In this document: piece by piece, positions 1 through 6,265 of the stretch | Layout of the letters: each line of letters opens with the position of its first letter | Numbering within the stretch: the first letter of the stretch is position 1 | DNA from: a virus | IMG/VR virus record: IMGVR_UViG_3300044699_000059 | Coordinates: 1-27,814 of that record | Reading direction: 5' to 3' (one strand) | DNA length: 27,814 nucleotides | Made by a program: the position numbers and the translations under genes | The notes under the pieces: model-generated | The model's input: the letters and a program-made list of their open reading frames with translations, nothing else | Told to the model about the DNA's origin: nothing | The model's database searches: none

Positions 1-514
1 CCCGCAGACCTCGAACCGGCAACCCGAACTGGAAGGACGACACACCCCTTCCCTCCACAACGGGCTGCACCAGCCGTAACACTCCCCCATAACCCGCAAC
101 TACCATTCGTCACGCCTAATACACATAACACGACCACATCCCACCAACCCCACACGGCGGGTGGCGTGTGCGGAGAGAACAACCGTATTCGGTGACAAAG
201 TGTTGCGATGTGGGGTGGGGTGGGAGTTGAGGCGCACAGCATGGAAGGGGTATGGGGAGGGTGGGGTTTGCGGCTTCGTGGGGGGAAGGCGGGGCGGCGT
301 AGTGCCCGGGAAGTTTTTGGAGGCGGCGGGGTTACGGGCACCGCGCCTTGCCGAATGAACGGGAAGAATAGGCGGTGAGAAGGGTGGGAGCCGGGGGGGA
401 TTGAGTATCACAAGGAGGATTGGAGCGGATGGGCGAATAGATGGAGGGAAAGGAAGGGTGTTTCAGGGGTTGGGTGGAAGTATGGGGTAAATACATGGGG
501 GAGGCAGGGCCGAT
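1..514. other. No convincing gene; strand-composition flip
   Basis: I see no supportable coding region here. The + strand is C-rich and G-poor from 1 to about 155, then G-rich and C-poor to about 510. A hairpin with arms CACACG (151-156) and CGTGTG (165-170) sits at the switch. G-run clusters follow at 212-224, 247-266 and 281-294. Open frames on both strands translate to low-complexity, compositionally driven peptides without family features. It may be a real regulatory or terminal region, or poor consensus at a contig end like that at the other end of the window. The next gene may start upstream, inside this stretch. Confidence 0.5.
247..266 (+). other. G-quadruplex-type motif
   Basis: Four G-runs of 4, 4, 3 and 4 bases are separated by loops of 3, 1 and 1 bases, which satisfies the usual G3+N1-7 rule. 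Further G-runs lie at 212-224 and 281-294. Function is unknown, and the surrounding sequence may be of low quality. Confidence 0.4.
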
Positions 515-715
515 GTGGTTGCGAAGTGGCTGGCCGGTCATCACCCTGAAATTCGCGAGCAGATACGGACCGACTGGCTTGAGGCGATGGACAAGCTTGT
601 CCCGGTGAACGAGCGGATAATTCTTGACCACTACGGCGGCGTCTGGCCGGACAAGGACGCGATGTGCAACTGGAGAAAAGACCATGAAGTTTCGCAAAAA
701 GCCGGTGGTGATTGA
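515..715 (+). CDS. Small hypothetical protein, 5' end uncertain
   Basis: A 66-residue protein that I do not recognise. It is charged and Trp-rich, with helical stretches around PEIREQIRTDWLEAMDKL and a C-terminal part containing DHYGGVWPDKDAM. The GTG at 515 follows a purine-rich stretch (497-509) that could act as a ribosome-binding site. The frame remains open a little upstream, so the true start may lie in the poor region before it. Its 3' end overlaps the next gene by 32 bases in another frame, and the next gene's ribosome-binding site lies inside it. Coding status is likely, function unknown. Confidence 0.5.
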   Translation: MVAKWLAGHHPEIREQIRTDWLEAMDKLVPVNERIILDHYGGVWPDKDAMCNWRKDHEVSQKAGGD

Positions 716-1001
716 GGCGTGGCGCAACGACCCCATGTCGCCGCCGCCAGAGTGGGTGCTTGAGGCGACCGGGATTCGCAACCCAAGAGACGGATCGCTG
801 CTGATAAAGACGCTGGAAGGCGAGATGCTTGCGCTCCCCGGCGACTGGGTCATCAAGGGCGTTGCGGGCGAGGTCTACCCTGTGAAGCCCGATATTTTTG
901 TTGCGACCTACGACCCGGTCACGACGCAGACGCTTGACCCCAACGTCATCTACCCCGGCTCTCCCTCTGCTCCCGGCCCCTTCCCCGAAGAGCGATCATG
1001 A
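684..1001 (+). CDS. PGDW-type conserved phage protein
   Basis: A 105-residue protein of the small family common in tailed phages, recognised by the opening MKFRKKPVVIEA, then PGDWVIKG (about residues 52-59) and YPVKPDIF (about 65-72). The function is not known. The chosen ATG at 684 follows GGAGAAAAG at a suitable distance and gives the family's usual N-terminus; starting further upstream would add residues unlike the family. A Pro/Ser-rich tail of about 25 residues follows the conserved core. It overlaps the next gene by ATGA, so translational coupling is likely. Confidence 0.8.
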   Translation: MKFRKKPVVIEAWRNDPMSPPPEWVLEATGIRNPRDGSLLIKTLEGEMLALPGDWVIKGVAGEVYPVKPDIFVATYDPVTTQTLDPNVIYPGSPSAPGPFPEERS

Positions 1002-1366
1002 CGACACAAGCACAGATCGAGGCGGCGCGAGAGGCAATAGCAAGGCATCTTGCTGCTAGTGGGCATACGTTTGCAGATGGCGAAAGCGCATGTTGGGGGC
1101 CGTCCACCCTGTACCCGCATGAGATTGCAGAAGCCGCCCTCACCGCCGCCGCGCAGGTTGGGGAGCCAGACAAAACGCCAGCATCCCGCAAGCTGCTGAA
1201 CTTGACAGAAGCTATGTGGCAGAGCGCGGAAAAAGAGTGCAAGGAAATAGAAGCCGCCACCATCGAACGCTGCGCTCAGACGGTGGAAGGATTTTCAAAC
1301 CCGCAAAATGCCGGTGATATAGCCGCCATCGCCGCAGCCCTTCGCAAGATGAAGGGCGAAGCATGA
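998..1366 (+). CDS. Conserved-type phage hypothetical protein
   Basis: A 122-residue protein, Ala/Glu-rich and probably mostly helical. The C-terminal part carries a pattern seen in many small accessory proteins of proteobacterial phages: IERCAQTVEGF followed by an AAIAAALRKMKGE end. No enzymatic motif is visible and no function can be given. It starts by ATGA overlap with the preceding gene and ends by ATGA overlap with the following gene, so it belongs to a coupled cluster of small genes. The assignment rests on overall look and context. Confidence 0.7.
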   Translation: MTTQAQIEAAREAIARHLAASGHTFADGESACWGPSTLYPHEIAEAALTAAAQVGEPDKTPASRKLLNLTEAMWQSAEKECKEIEAATIERCAQTVEGFSNPQNAGDIAAIAAALRKMKGEA

Positions 1367-1821
1367 CCGTCCCGTACGAGACCGCGACCAGCGGCGAAAA
1401 AGCCAGAGACGAAATCATGAAGATTCTCCGCCGCTTCGGCTGCGAGAGCGTCGGCTTCATGGACGACTTTGCAACGCACGAGGTCATTCTGGCGTTCACG
1501 CACCGGGGTCGACCCGTGCAGCTCCGGGCGAGTGCGTCGGGCTGGGCGGCGATGTACCTGCGCGAGAAACCGTTCAACGCGCACCGCAGGCGCAGCCGGA
1601 AAGACTACGAAGACGACGCGCTCCGGCAGGGCCAGATCGCGGTCAATTCGATTTTGCGCGACTGGATCAAGGGTCAGGTGACGGCGGTCGAGTGCGGAGT
1701 GCTCCAGTTCGACGCCGTCTTCATGCCGTACATGCTTACTGCCGACGGCAGGCCGCTTGTTGATAGGCTGCGCGAGCAGTCGCTGTTGCCAGCTCCCAAG
1801 GAAGCGAAGGTGGTCAAATGA
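1363..1821 (+). CDS. Conserved-type phage hypothetical protein
   Basis: A 152-residue protein. The N-terminal half alternates charged helix and strand (EIMKILRRFGCESVGFMDDF, then VILAFTHRGRPVQLRAS). The middle has an arginine-rich stretch (HRRRSRKDYEDDALRQGQ), and the C-terminal part contains a GVLQFDAVFMPYM segment. That arrangement resembles unnamed proteins found in phages of GC-rich proteobacteria, but I cannot name a function. The ends overlap both neighbours by four bases. Confidence 0.7.
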   Translation: MTVPYETATSGEKARDEIMKILRRFGCESVGFMDDFATHEVILAFTHRGRPVQLRASASGWAAMYLREKPFNAHRRRSRKDYEDDALRQGQIAVNSILRDWIKGQVTAVECGVLQFDAVFMPYMLTADGRPLVDRLREQSLLPAPKEAKVVK

Positions 1822-2006
1822 AGGAATTGAACCTGTCGATCTACACGGGCGAGAAGGGCGACAACAAGGTCACCATGACGGCAAGCTTCGAGACCCACGA
1901 GGACGCGGTGAGATTCCACGAGGGCATCGCCAAGCTGTGCCAGTATTCTTCGCACTCGCAGCAAAAGACCGTCTCCCAGCTCATCCCCAAGCTGATCGGA
2001 CGATGA
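1818..2006 (+). CDS. Small hypothetical protein
   Basis: A 62-residue protein, unrecognised. It has a beta-strand-like opening (ELNLSIYTG), a strand-helix segment (TMTASFETHEDAVRFHEGIAKL) and a polar C-terminus. It overlaps its neighbours by ATGA at both ends, which supports it as a real gene of the cluster despite its length. The ATG at 1818 is preceded by a GAAGGTGGTC stretch that could serve as ribosome-binding site. Confidence 0.6.
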   Translation: MKELNLSIYTGEKGDNKVTMTASFETHEDAVRFHEGIAKLCQYSSHSQQKTVSQLIPKLIGR

Positions 2007-2188
2007 CGGTCACCTACGGCAAAACCCCGCAGGGCCAGCTCTTGTATGATCTGGCGTTCACCAATCTCGGCACGAAGTATCTGGCGCGAAAGCACAAAAA
2101 GCCGGTTGCCGAAATCCGCCGCCTGCGGGCAGCCAAGGAAATCAAAAACCTGCGCAAGCAGAACGGTCTGCGCCAAGTGTTGCCTTGA
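2003..2188 (+). CDS. Small basic hypothetical protein
   Basis: A 61-residue, strongly basic protein. The middle (ARKHKKPVAEIRRLRAAKEIKNLRKQ) would form a positively charged helix and could bind nucleic acid, but no helix-turn-helix can be assigned with confidence. The ATG at 2003 overlaps the stop of the preceding gene. The open frame extends further upstream, but that part overlaps two genes and lacks matching context. It is the last gene before the 63-base gap that precedes the M15 peptidase. Confidence 0.6.
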   Translation: MTVTYGKTPQGQLLYDLAFTNLGTKYLARKHKKPVAEIRRLRAAKEIKNLRKQNGLRQVLP

Positions 2189-2224
2189 CGATACAGTCTT
2201 GGCGGGAGAATCAGGGCAGGCTCA

Positions 2225-2245
2225 CCCCCTCACCACAACAGGGGG
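2225..2245 (+). promoter_or_regulatory. Hairpin masking the M15 gene ribosome-binding site
   Basis: The arms CCCCCT (2225-2230) and AGGGGG (2240-2245) are perfectly complementary, with a 9-base loop. The right arm is the ribosome-binding site of the gene starting at 2252. In the folded message that site would be paired, which suggests restrained or regulated translation of the peptidase. This is inferred from sequence only. Confidence 0.5.
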
Positions 2246-2251
2246 AATGTC

Positions 2252-2791
2252 ATGCTACGCACAGTCATCCTTGCCATCCCGGTCGTCCTCTTTGCTGCAG
2301 CCGCCTCCGACGCCCGCTCACGGGCTGTCGTTGATGCCAACGGCTCGCTCGCAGCGGGCGTCGTCGTATCCAAGAAGACCGGGGCTTCAGCTAGGGTCTC
2401 CCCGCAATACGCAGCGGCTTTTCAAGACTACATAGATGACCTCGAATCTGGCGGAGCTACCGTCCGCTTCATGGGCGGCATCCGGCGCGGGAGCTGTCAC
2501 GCTGCCTCCCTGCACCCGTGCGGCAAGGCATTGGACGTCTGCCAGACCGCGCGAGGCAGGGTCGACAGCAGGTGCCACTTGCCTGCACCGTCCGCCCTCG
2601 CACAGATTGCAGCGCGGCATGGTCTTTTTGAAGGTGGACGTTGGTGCCACTCCGACTACGGCCACGCCCAAGTTGGCGAGACGGCGGCGGCTTGCGGCAC
2701 CACTATGTCAGCCAGACGACGTCCGGCGCGGGTATCCACAGCATCTGTCAAGGTTGACCTAGACAACCGCTGGGGCTTGTCGCAATACTGA
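2252..2791 (+). CDS. Exported M15-type peptidoglycan peptidase
   Basis: A 179-residue protein with a hydrophobic N-terminus (about residues 1-18) ending in an Ala-rich stretch, consistent with a signal peptide. The body carries the zinc-site pattern of the M15/VanY-Hedgehog peptidase fold: S-x-H-x2-G-x-A-x-D (residues 86-95, H88 and D95) and a later SDYGH (134-138, H138). Several cysteines (82, 90, 97, 108, 132, 148) could form disulfides after export. Known members cut peptide cross-links or D-Ala bonds in peptidoglycan, so this may be the phage lysis enzyme or a wall-modifying enzyme. No holin is recognised beside it. Its ribosome-binding site lies in a hairpin. Confidence 0.7.
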   Translation: MLRTVILAIPVVLFAAAASDARSRAVVDANGSLAAGVVVSKKTGASARVSPQYAAAFQDYIDDLESGGATVRFMGGIRRGSCHAASLHPCGKALDVCQTARGRVDSRCHLPAPSALAQIAARHGLFEGGRWCHSDYGHAQVGETAAACGTTMSARRRPARVSTASVKVDLDNRWGLSQY

Positions 2792-2795
2792 GGGC

Positions 2796-3092
2796 ATGAG
2801 TCGTAACCGGACAGGAAACATTGTCGCAGAGCGCGTGGTGCTCGAAGACGGGCATTTCGCGCTCTTTGACCAGTTGCCGCCCAAGGTGCGCGAGGAGCTG
2901 GCGAACGCGCCCTACCCGATGGCGGTTGGCGCGGTTGTGGCGTTCATGCAGGAGTGCCGCGCGGGCGGCATGGACGACTACCAGATCGCGGACCTGCTGC
3001 TGTTCCGTTTCCGTCAGTACGTCAGGGACAAGGTCAAGGACGAGTGCAGAAAACTTTACGGGCCAGAGCATCCGCAATCCGGGCCGCAATAA
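2796..3092 (+). CDS. Hypothetical protein
   Basis: A 98-residue protein, unrecognised. It looks soluble and mainly helical: a helix near the middle (KVREELANAPYPMAVGAVVAF), then a charged amphipathic C-terminal half (DDYQIADLLLFRFRQYVRDK). The ATG at 2796 comes four bases after the stop of the peptidase gene, whose end supplies a GAGGGC ribosome-binding site. The gap to the next gene is short and carries that gene's ribosome-binding site. Confidence 0.6.
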   Translation: MSRNRTGNIVAERVVLEDGHFALFDQLPPKVREELANAPYPMAVGAVVAFMQECRAGGMDDYQIADLLLFRFRQYVRDKVKDECRKLYGPEHPQSGPQ

Positions 3093-3103
3093 AGGGAAGT
3101 CGA

Positions 3104-3574
3104 ATGAACAATCCGATCATCTCGTTCGACACGCCGGAAGAGCGGGAAAGCTCCATCAAAAGGATGGTGTCGAGCCTGCGCTTCGAGATTGAGCGAGCCG
3201 AAGAGGGTTCGCTCGATGCGCGGAGCGCCGCCATGCTGATTGAGCTGATGCCGGTATTCCTGCGCTTCCTCGACCGCGAGCGCACGATCTTCGTGCGGCA
3301 AGCCAAGGACAGGACGCGCAACGACATCGACACCCCGCTGGAGGATTTCTTGCGGATGATGACGCTGCCGCTGGTCAACATGCTGGGTGCTTCTCTCATG
3401 ACCATCGTGCCGATCCCCGAGAGTATGGGGACCGAGCGATGTCAGGACATGCGCCTGATGCTGCTCCGCAACGTGATGGACAATCTTTTTTCCGGCGTCG
3501 TCGGCTATCTCAACTCCGCCGAAGACCAGCTCGCGGCAGCAGATGGAGTTGGCGATGGCAAGCTCCACTCATGA
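3104..3574 (+). CDS. Hypothetical protein
   Basis: A 156-residue protein, unrecognised, predicted largely helical. It has an N-terminal acidic/basic helix (EERESSIKRMVSSLRFEIER), a Leu/Met-rich central region (LIELMPVFLRFL, then LPLVNMLGASLMTIV) and an Asp/Ala-rich end. The ATG at 3104 follows AAGGGAAG by a short spacer. The frame is open further upstream, but that would overlap the preceding gene heavily without its own signal. It overlaps the next small membrane peptide by ATGA. Confidence 0.6.
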   Translation: MNNPIISFDTPEERESSIKRMVSSLRFEIERAEEGSLDARSAAMLIELMPVFLRFLDRERTIFVRQAKDRTRNDIDTPLEDFLRMMTLPLVNMLGASLMTIVPIPESMGTERCQDMRLMLLRNVMDNLFSGVVGYLNSAEDQLAAADGVGDGKLHS

Positions 3575-3660
3575 AAGAAGCATTGATCGTCACCGGCTAC
3601 GCGACGTTCATGGCGGCGCTGTGCGTCGCCATGTACGCCGTCATCCTGCTCAAATGGTAA
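3571..3660 (+). CDS. 29-residue single-span membrane peptide
   Basis: Begins MKEALIVTGYATF and continues as one hydrophobic stretch (about residues 4-27), ending LLKW. The start overlaps the preceding stop as ATGA, and third codon positions are almost all G or C, as in neighbouring genes; both support real coding. The topology suggests a short charged N-terminus and one span. It could assist lysis as a pinholin-like or accessory peptide, since an exported peptidase lies upstream, but this is speculation. Confidence 0.5.
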   Translation: MKEALIVTGYATFMAALCVAMYAVILLKW

Positions 3661-3830
3661 ACCTCGAACAACAAAATCGCGCCATCCGCGCCGCGTTCTA
3701 CCGTACGCTCATGCGCCTCAACTTGAGGTACACGATCTACGAGCGGGACGTTGTGGTAATCGAAGGACCGCAAGTGCCGGACATTGTGGTCGATCTGAGC
3801 ACAGGGAGAGTTGAAAATGCCGAAGACTAG
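3654..3830 (+). CDS. Small hypothetical protein
   Basis: A 58-residue soluble protein, unrecognised. A basic helix (QQNRAIRAAFYRTLMRLNLR) is followed by strand-like segments (YTIYERDVVVIEG and PDIVVDL). The ATG at 3654 overlaps the end of the membrane-peptide gene by seven bases. The 3' end overlaps the following gene and contains its ribosome-binding site (GGGAGAG, 3804-3810). Confidence 0.55.
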   Translation: MVNLEQQNRAIRAAFYRTLMRLNLRYTIYERDVVVIEGPQVPDIVVDLSTGRVENAED

Positions 3831-4092
3831 GAAAAAGATGAAGGCGAAGCGCGTGGCCAAAGCAAAGGCAAGGCCGAAAAAACCCGGCAAGGAACGCGAG
3901 CTGCTGTTCCGCGTGATCGACATGCTGGGTGCCAGCGTGGCGTCCTTTGAGGGTGACAAGAACAAGGTGACCGTAGCGCACTTCAATCAGCCGCCGTTCG
4001 TCATCGACTTCAAAAAGATGGCGGCGACCCGTATTGAGGAGCCGCCCGCCTCCGGCGAGGCGACCGTCGTGCAGCCGCCCGATGCCGCCTAA
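3817..4092 (+). CDS. Lys-rich small hypothetical protein
   Basis: A 91-residue protein with a very basic, Lys/Ala-rich first 27 residues, then a compact strand-helix core (RELLFRVIDMLGASVASF, then NKVTVAHFNQPPFVIDFKK) and a Pro/Glu/Ala tail. The basic head could contact nucleic acid, but the function is unknown. The ATG at 3817 was chosen over a TTG six bases upstream because GGGAGAG at 3804-3810 then has normal spacing. The gene overlaps both neighbours. Confidence 0.6.
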   Translation: MPKTRKKMKAKRVAKAKARPKKPGKERELLFRVIDMLGASVASFEGDKNKVTVAHFNQPPFVIDFKKMAATRIEEPPASGEATVVQPPDAA

Positions 4093-4453
4093 AAAGCCGT
4101 CCGCAGGCCAGCTTCATATCGGCAGCGTAATCTATCACAACGGCGTCTTCTCCGCCGAGATGCTGTTCGTCGTGAACGGCTTCACTATCGGGCCGGACCA
4201 CATAAAATCCGCAGGTCAGGCGGCGGCGCGGCATTTCTTCACGTTGCTGCATGTGAACGGTTTCCACGCGCACGGTGAGCCGGAAGTGCTCATCAAGAAG
4301 CAGGAGCTGCGGACCGTCCTGTTCTACATCGCCTGCAAGGCCAAGCGCGAAACCCCGCGCGTGATAACGATTCGCGATCCCGAGACGATCATCAAGGAAG
4401 CGGAGAAAAAGCCGGATGACGACGGTGGAGATAAAGTGGGCGACGAGACGTGA
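4082..4453 (+). CDS. Hypothetical protein
   Basis: A 123-residue protein, unrecognised. Strand-like N-terminal segments (QLHIGSVIYHNGVFSAEMLFVV, then a GFTIGPDH turn) are followed by an Ala-rich helix (SAGQAAARHFFTLLHV), a second strand region and a Lys/Glu/Asp-rich C-terminus. The ATG at 4082 overlaps the 3' end of the preceding gene. The 3' end overlaps the start of the gp13-like gene by 38 bases, pointing to coupled translation. Confidence 0.55.
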   Translation: MPPKKPSAGQLHIGSVIYHNGVFSAEMLFVVNGFTIGPDHIKSAGQAAARHFFTLLHVNGFHAHGEPEVLIKKQELRTVLFYIACKAKRETPRVITIRDPETIIKEAEKKPDDDGGDKVGDET

Positions 4454-5054
4454 CCTTTGCTACACGGCCTCAATCGCCCGCGAGATAGACAAGCTGGAAA
4501 TCGCCGCCGCCGGTCCGCGCAACATGACCGAGTGCGGCTACGTCACTTGGGAAATGCTGGAAATTTACGGCGGCGTTGCATGGACCGGCTGGGTCGACGG
4601 CAACCCCGAGTTCTCCTTCGGCTTCACCCCGCAGAGCGCACTGATGCCGCACCTGTTTTCGGCGTGGGCGTGGGGGTCGCACAAGATCGACATTGTCATG
4701 CCGGAGCTGTGCCGCTGGGCAAAAGGCTCTCCCGGCAAGCCGTCTTTGGTCGACCGTCTCGATACGATGGGCGCAACCCGCATTGAGGCGCGGTCGCATA
4801 TCGACCATCACGCCTCGCATCGCTGGCTGGAGTGGCTGGGTTTTGTGAAAGAGTGCGAGCTGCCGGAGTGGGGTAAAGACAAGGTGACGTTTGTTCAATA
4901 CCGCTGGCTGCGGTCTGAATTTAAGGGGTTTGGCAAGCATGGACAGGTCATCACAACGCGCAAGCAGGTGGGCCGGGTACACGGAAGAGCAAAAAGCAAA
5001 ATATCGCCAGTGGCACAGGGAATGGTATCAGAGAAACAAGGAAGCCCAGCGTGA
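4416..5054 (+). CDS. T7 gp13-like / GNAT-fold phage protein
   Basis: A 212-residue protein. Residues 1 to about 165 follow the pattern of T7 gp13-type internal virion or assembly proteins, which have an acetyltransferase-like fold. Supporting features are the opening (CYTASIAREIDKLEIAA), the WTGWVDG turn and the late motif SHRWLEWLGF (134-143) with strands CELPEWG and VTFVQYRW. Catalytic acetyltransferase activity is not implied. In T7, gp13 is needed for proper virion morphogenesis. The last roughly 45 residues are polar, rich in A-ending codons and overlap the 5' part of the HNH gene in another frame. They are probably an added tail created by insertion of the HNH gene. Confidence 0.6.
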   Translation: MTTVEIKWATRRDLCYTASIAREIDKLEIAAAGPRNMTECGYVTWEMLEIYGGVAWTGWVDGNPEFSFGFTPQSALMPHLFSAWAWGSHKIDIVMPELCRWAKGSPGKPSLVDRLDTMGATRIEARSHIDHHASHRWLEWLGFVKECELPEWGKDKVTFVQYRWLRSEFKGFGKHGQVITTRKQVGRVHGRAKSKISPVAQGMVSEKQGSPA

Positions 5055-5301
5055 GAGGCTGCGCCAGTGGCGCAAAGACAATCCCCGGTATAACGATGAT
5101 TGGTACAAACGCAATCCTGAGAAGCGACAGGCAAAATGGCGGGTCAAGTATGCTAAAGAAACTGGAAAGCTGATTCCGGGGCCGTGCGTGAGGTGCGGTA
5201 AGAAAAAGACCGAGACCCATCATGCCGACTACACGAGACCACTCGATGTGGTATGGATGTGTCGAGTCTGTCATCGCAAAGAGCACAGGGTCGATCCATG
5301 A
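4939..5301 (+). CDS. HNH-type endonuclease-like protein
   Basis: A 120-residue protein. The N-terminal 75 residues form a very basic, Trp/Arg/Lys-rich helix region with repeated W-[YH]-x-[RK] units. The C-terminal part is a compact zinc-finger/HNH module: C83-x2-C86, H94-H95, DY (97-98), PLDVVW, then C108-x2-C111-H112 and H116. Such small phage proteins are predicted DNA nucleases and are often free-standing mobile genes. The ATG at 4939 follows AAGGGG by ten bases. It overlaps the end of the gp13-like gene by 116 bases, and its codons are more A/T-ending than the neighbours', both consistent with late insertion. Confidence 0.75.
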   Translation: MDRSSQRASRWAGYTEEQKAKYRQWHREWYQRNKEAQRERLRQWRKDNPRYNDDWYKRNPEKRQAKWRVKYAKETGKLIPGPCVRCGKKKTETHHADYTRPLDVVWMCRVCHRKEHRVDP

Positions 5302-5552
5302 TTAAATCCCGCGAATATATCGACAGGTTCGTTTGTTACTGCATGGGTGGCGGCTCGCCCCCACCTCCTCCTCCTCCACCTCCGGCTCCACCCTCGACGG
5401 AAAACGCGGAAGCCATATCCCGCGCCCGTGACGAGCGCACGAAGGCGCTTGCGGCCCAAGGTCTCGGCGCAACCATCCTGACCGGTGGTCTCGGTGCGTC
5501 CGATTATTCGCGGACAGGCAGGGGAACGGTTCTCGGCTCAAGCACCGCATAG
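5298..5552 (+). CDS. Small proline-rich protein of tandem family (copy 1)
   Basis: An 84-residue protein. An internal stretch YCMGGGS is followed by a run of nine prolines, a polar helix (ENAEAISRARDERTKALAAQ) and a C-terminal GTVLGSS end. It is related in design to the next three genes: Cys-Gly-rich head, Pro-rich linker, then a (V/I)LG-x-(S/T) tail. The ATG at 5298 overlaps the HNH gene end. An in-frame ATG at 5343 would give MGGGS and could be the ancestral start, the first residues coming from the HNH insertion. Function unknown. Confidence 0.6.
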   Translation: MIKSREYIDRFVCYCMGGGSPPPPPPPPPAPPSTENAEAISRARDERTKALAAQGLGATILTGGLGASDYSRTGRGTVLGSSTA

Positions 5553-5559
5553 GTAATTC

Positions 5560-5808
5560 ATGTGCGTCATGCCAAGCCACGGCGTTTTTAATCCCACGCC
5601 ATACAGCGATGCAGAAAACCGCGCTTATTGGTCGTCGACCCCGGAACTTGTCGCTCATAAAGACAATCCGTACCGGACCAATGCAACCCCGGTTAAGCCG
5701 GGGGCCGATACGTCGCAGCGGTTTGCCGACACAAAGCTTGGCCAGACCGGCGGGGCCGGAGGAGGCTCCTCCGGGTCGCTTGGCAGCGTTCTTGGTTCAA
5801 CGAGGTGA
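5560..5808 (+). CDS. Small Met-Cys protein of tandem family (copy 2)
   Basis: An 82-residue protein opening MCVMPSHG, with a polar centre (YSDAENRAYWSSTPELVAHK) and a Gly/Ser-rich end GSVLGSTR. The beginning matches the MCVM opening of the gp14-like gene at 14249, and eleven bases around the start are identical there. The ending matches the VLG-x-(S/T) tail of its neighbours. No enzymatic motif is seen. Its position between the nuclease and the portal suggests a virion or assembly role, which is inference. Confidence 0.6.
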   Translation: MCVMPSHGVFNPTPYSDAENRAYWSSTPELVAHKDNPYRTNATPVKPGADTSQRFADTKLGQTGGAGGGSSGSLGSVLGSTR

Positions 5809-5812
5809 CATC

Positions 5813-6022
5813 ATGTGCTTTGGCGGCGGCGGCAATTCGCAACCATACCCACAGCCAGCTCCACCTCCACCGCAGAATACGCCGGTCCCGCCCGGGTCCG
5901 ATTCGTTTCAGCGGTTTCAGGAAATCCGGCGCGGTATGCTGACCGGCGGCGAGACCCAGCTTCTGCAAGAGCCGAAAGACGTCGTGCTGGGCCAGACCAA
6001 AGGCTCCAACGTCACAGGGTAA
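5813..6022 (+). CDS. Small Met-Cys protein of tandem family (copy 3)
   Basis: A 69-residue protein opening MCFGGGG, then a Pro/Gln linker (PYPQPAPPPPQ), an amphipathic helix (SFQRFQEIRRGML) and the tail DVVLGQTKG. It shares the MCFGG head, the E-I-R-R helix core and the D-V-(V/I)-LG-x-TKG tail with the following gene, so the two are probably duplicates. The ATG at 5813 follows CGAGGTGA. Function unknown. Confidence 0.65.
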   Translation: MCFGGGGNSQPYPQPAPPPPQNTPVPPGSDSFQRFQEIRRGMLTGGETQLLQEPKDVVLGQTKGSNVTG

Positions 6023-6025
6023 GTC

Positions 6026-6265
6026 ATGTGCTTCGGGGGACAAAGACAGCAGGCTTATCCACCTACTCCGCCCTCACCGGAGCAGGTCGCCTATGACAAG
6101 CTTCAGCGCGACAAGGAAATCCGGCGGGCATCGTATCTGGCCAACGGCCTGCCTGACCCGGGCGGCGGGACGGTGGTGATCGCGCCCGAAGAGACCTCCA
6201 CCAAAGGCGACGTCATTCTTGGCGCAACCAAGGGCGGCGATACTGCGTCGTACCGCGTGAAGTAA
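6026..6265 (+). CDS. Small Met-Cys protein of tandem family (copy 4)
   Basis: A 79-residue protein opening MCFGGQ, then a Pro-rich segment (YPPTPPSPEQ), a charged helix (YDKLQRDKEIRRASYL) and a tail DVILGATKGGD. It is the closest relative of the preceding gene. The start follows the previous stop by three bases, and its stop overlaps the next ATG (TAATG). It could be a minor virion component, but nothing in the sequence proves this. Confidence 0.65.
   Translation: MCFGGQRQQAYPPTPPSPEQVAYDKLQRDKEIRRASYLANGLPDPGGGTVVIAPEETSTKGDVILGATKGGDTASYRVK

Noticed and set aside
161-358. Short + strand frame starting near the hairpin
   Set aside because: The peptide is mostly Gly/Arg/Val driven by G-runs, has no ribosome-binding site, and looks like no phage protein.
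332-856. - strand open frame of 174 residues
   Set aside because: It spans the low-complexity leader and runs antisense to the PGDW-type gene. The translation is Ser/Pro/His-rich without recognisable features.
1757-2188. Long version of the basic protein ending at 2188 with an upstream start
   Set aside because: The extra N-terminal part runs through two better supported genes. The ATG at 2003 overlaps the previous stop in the style of the whole cluster.
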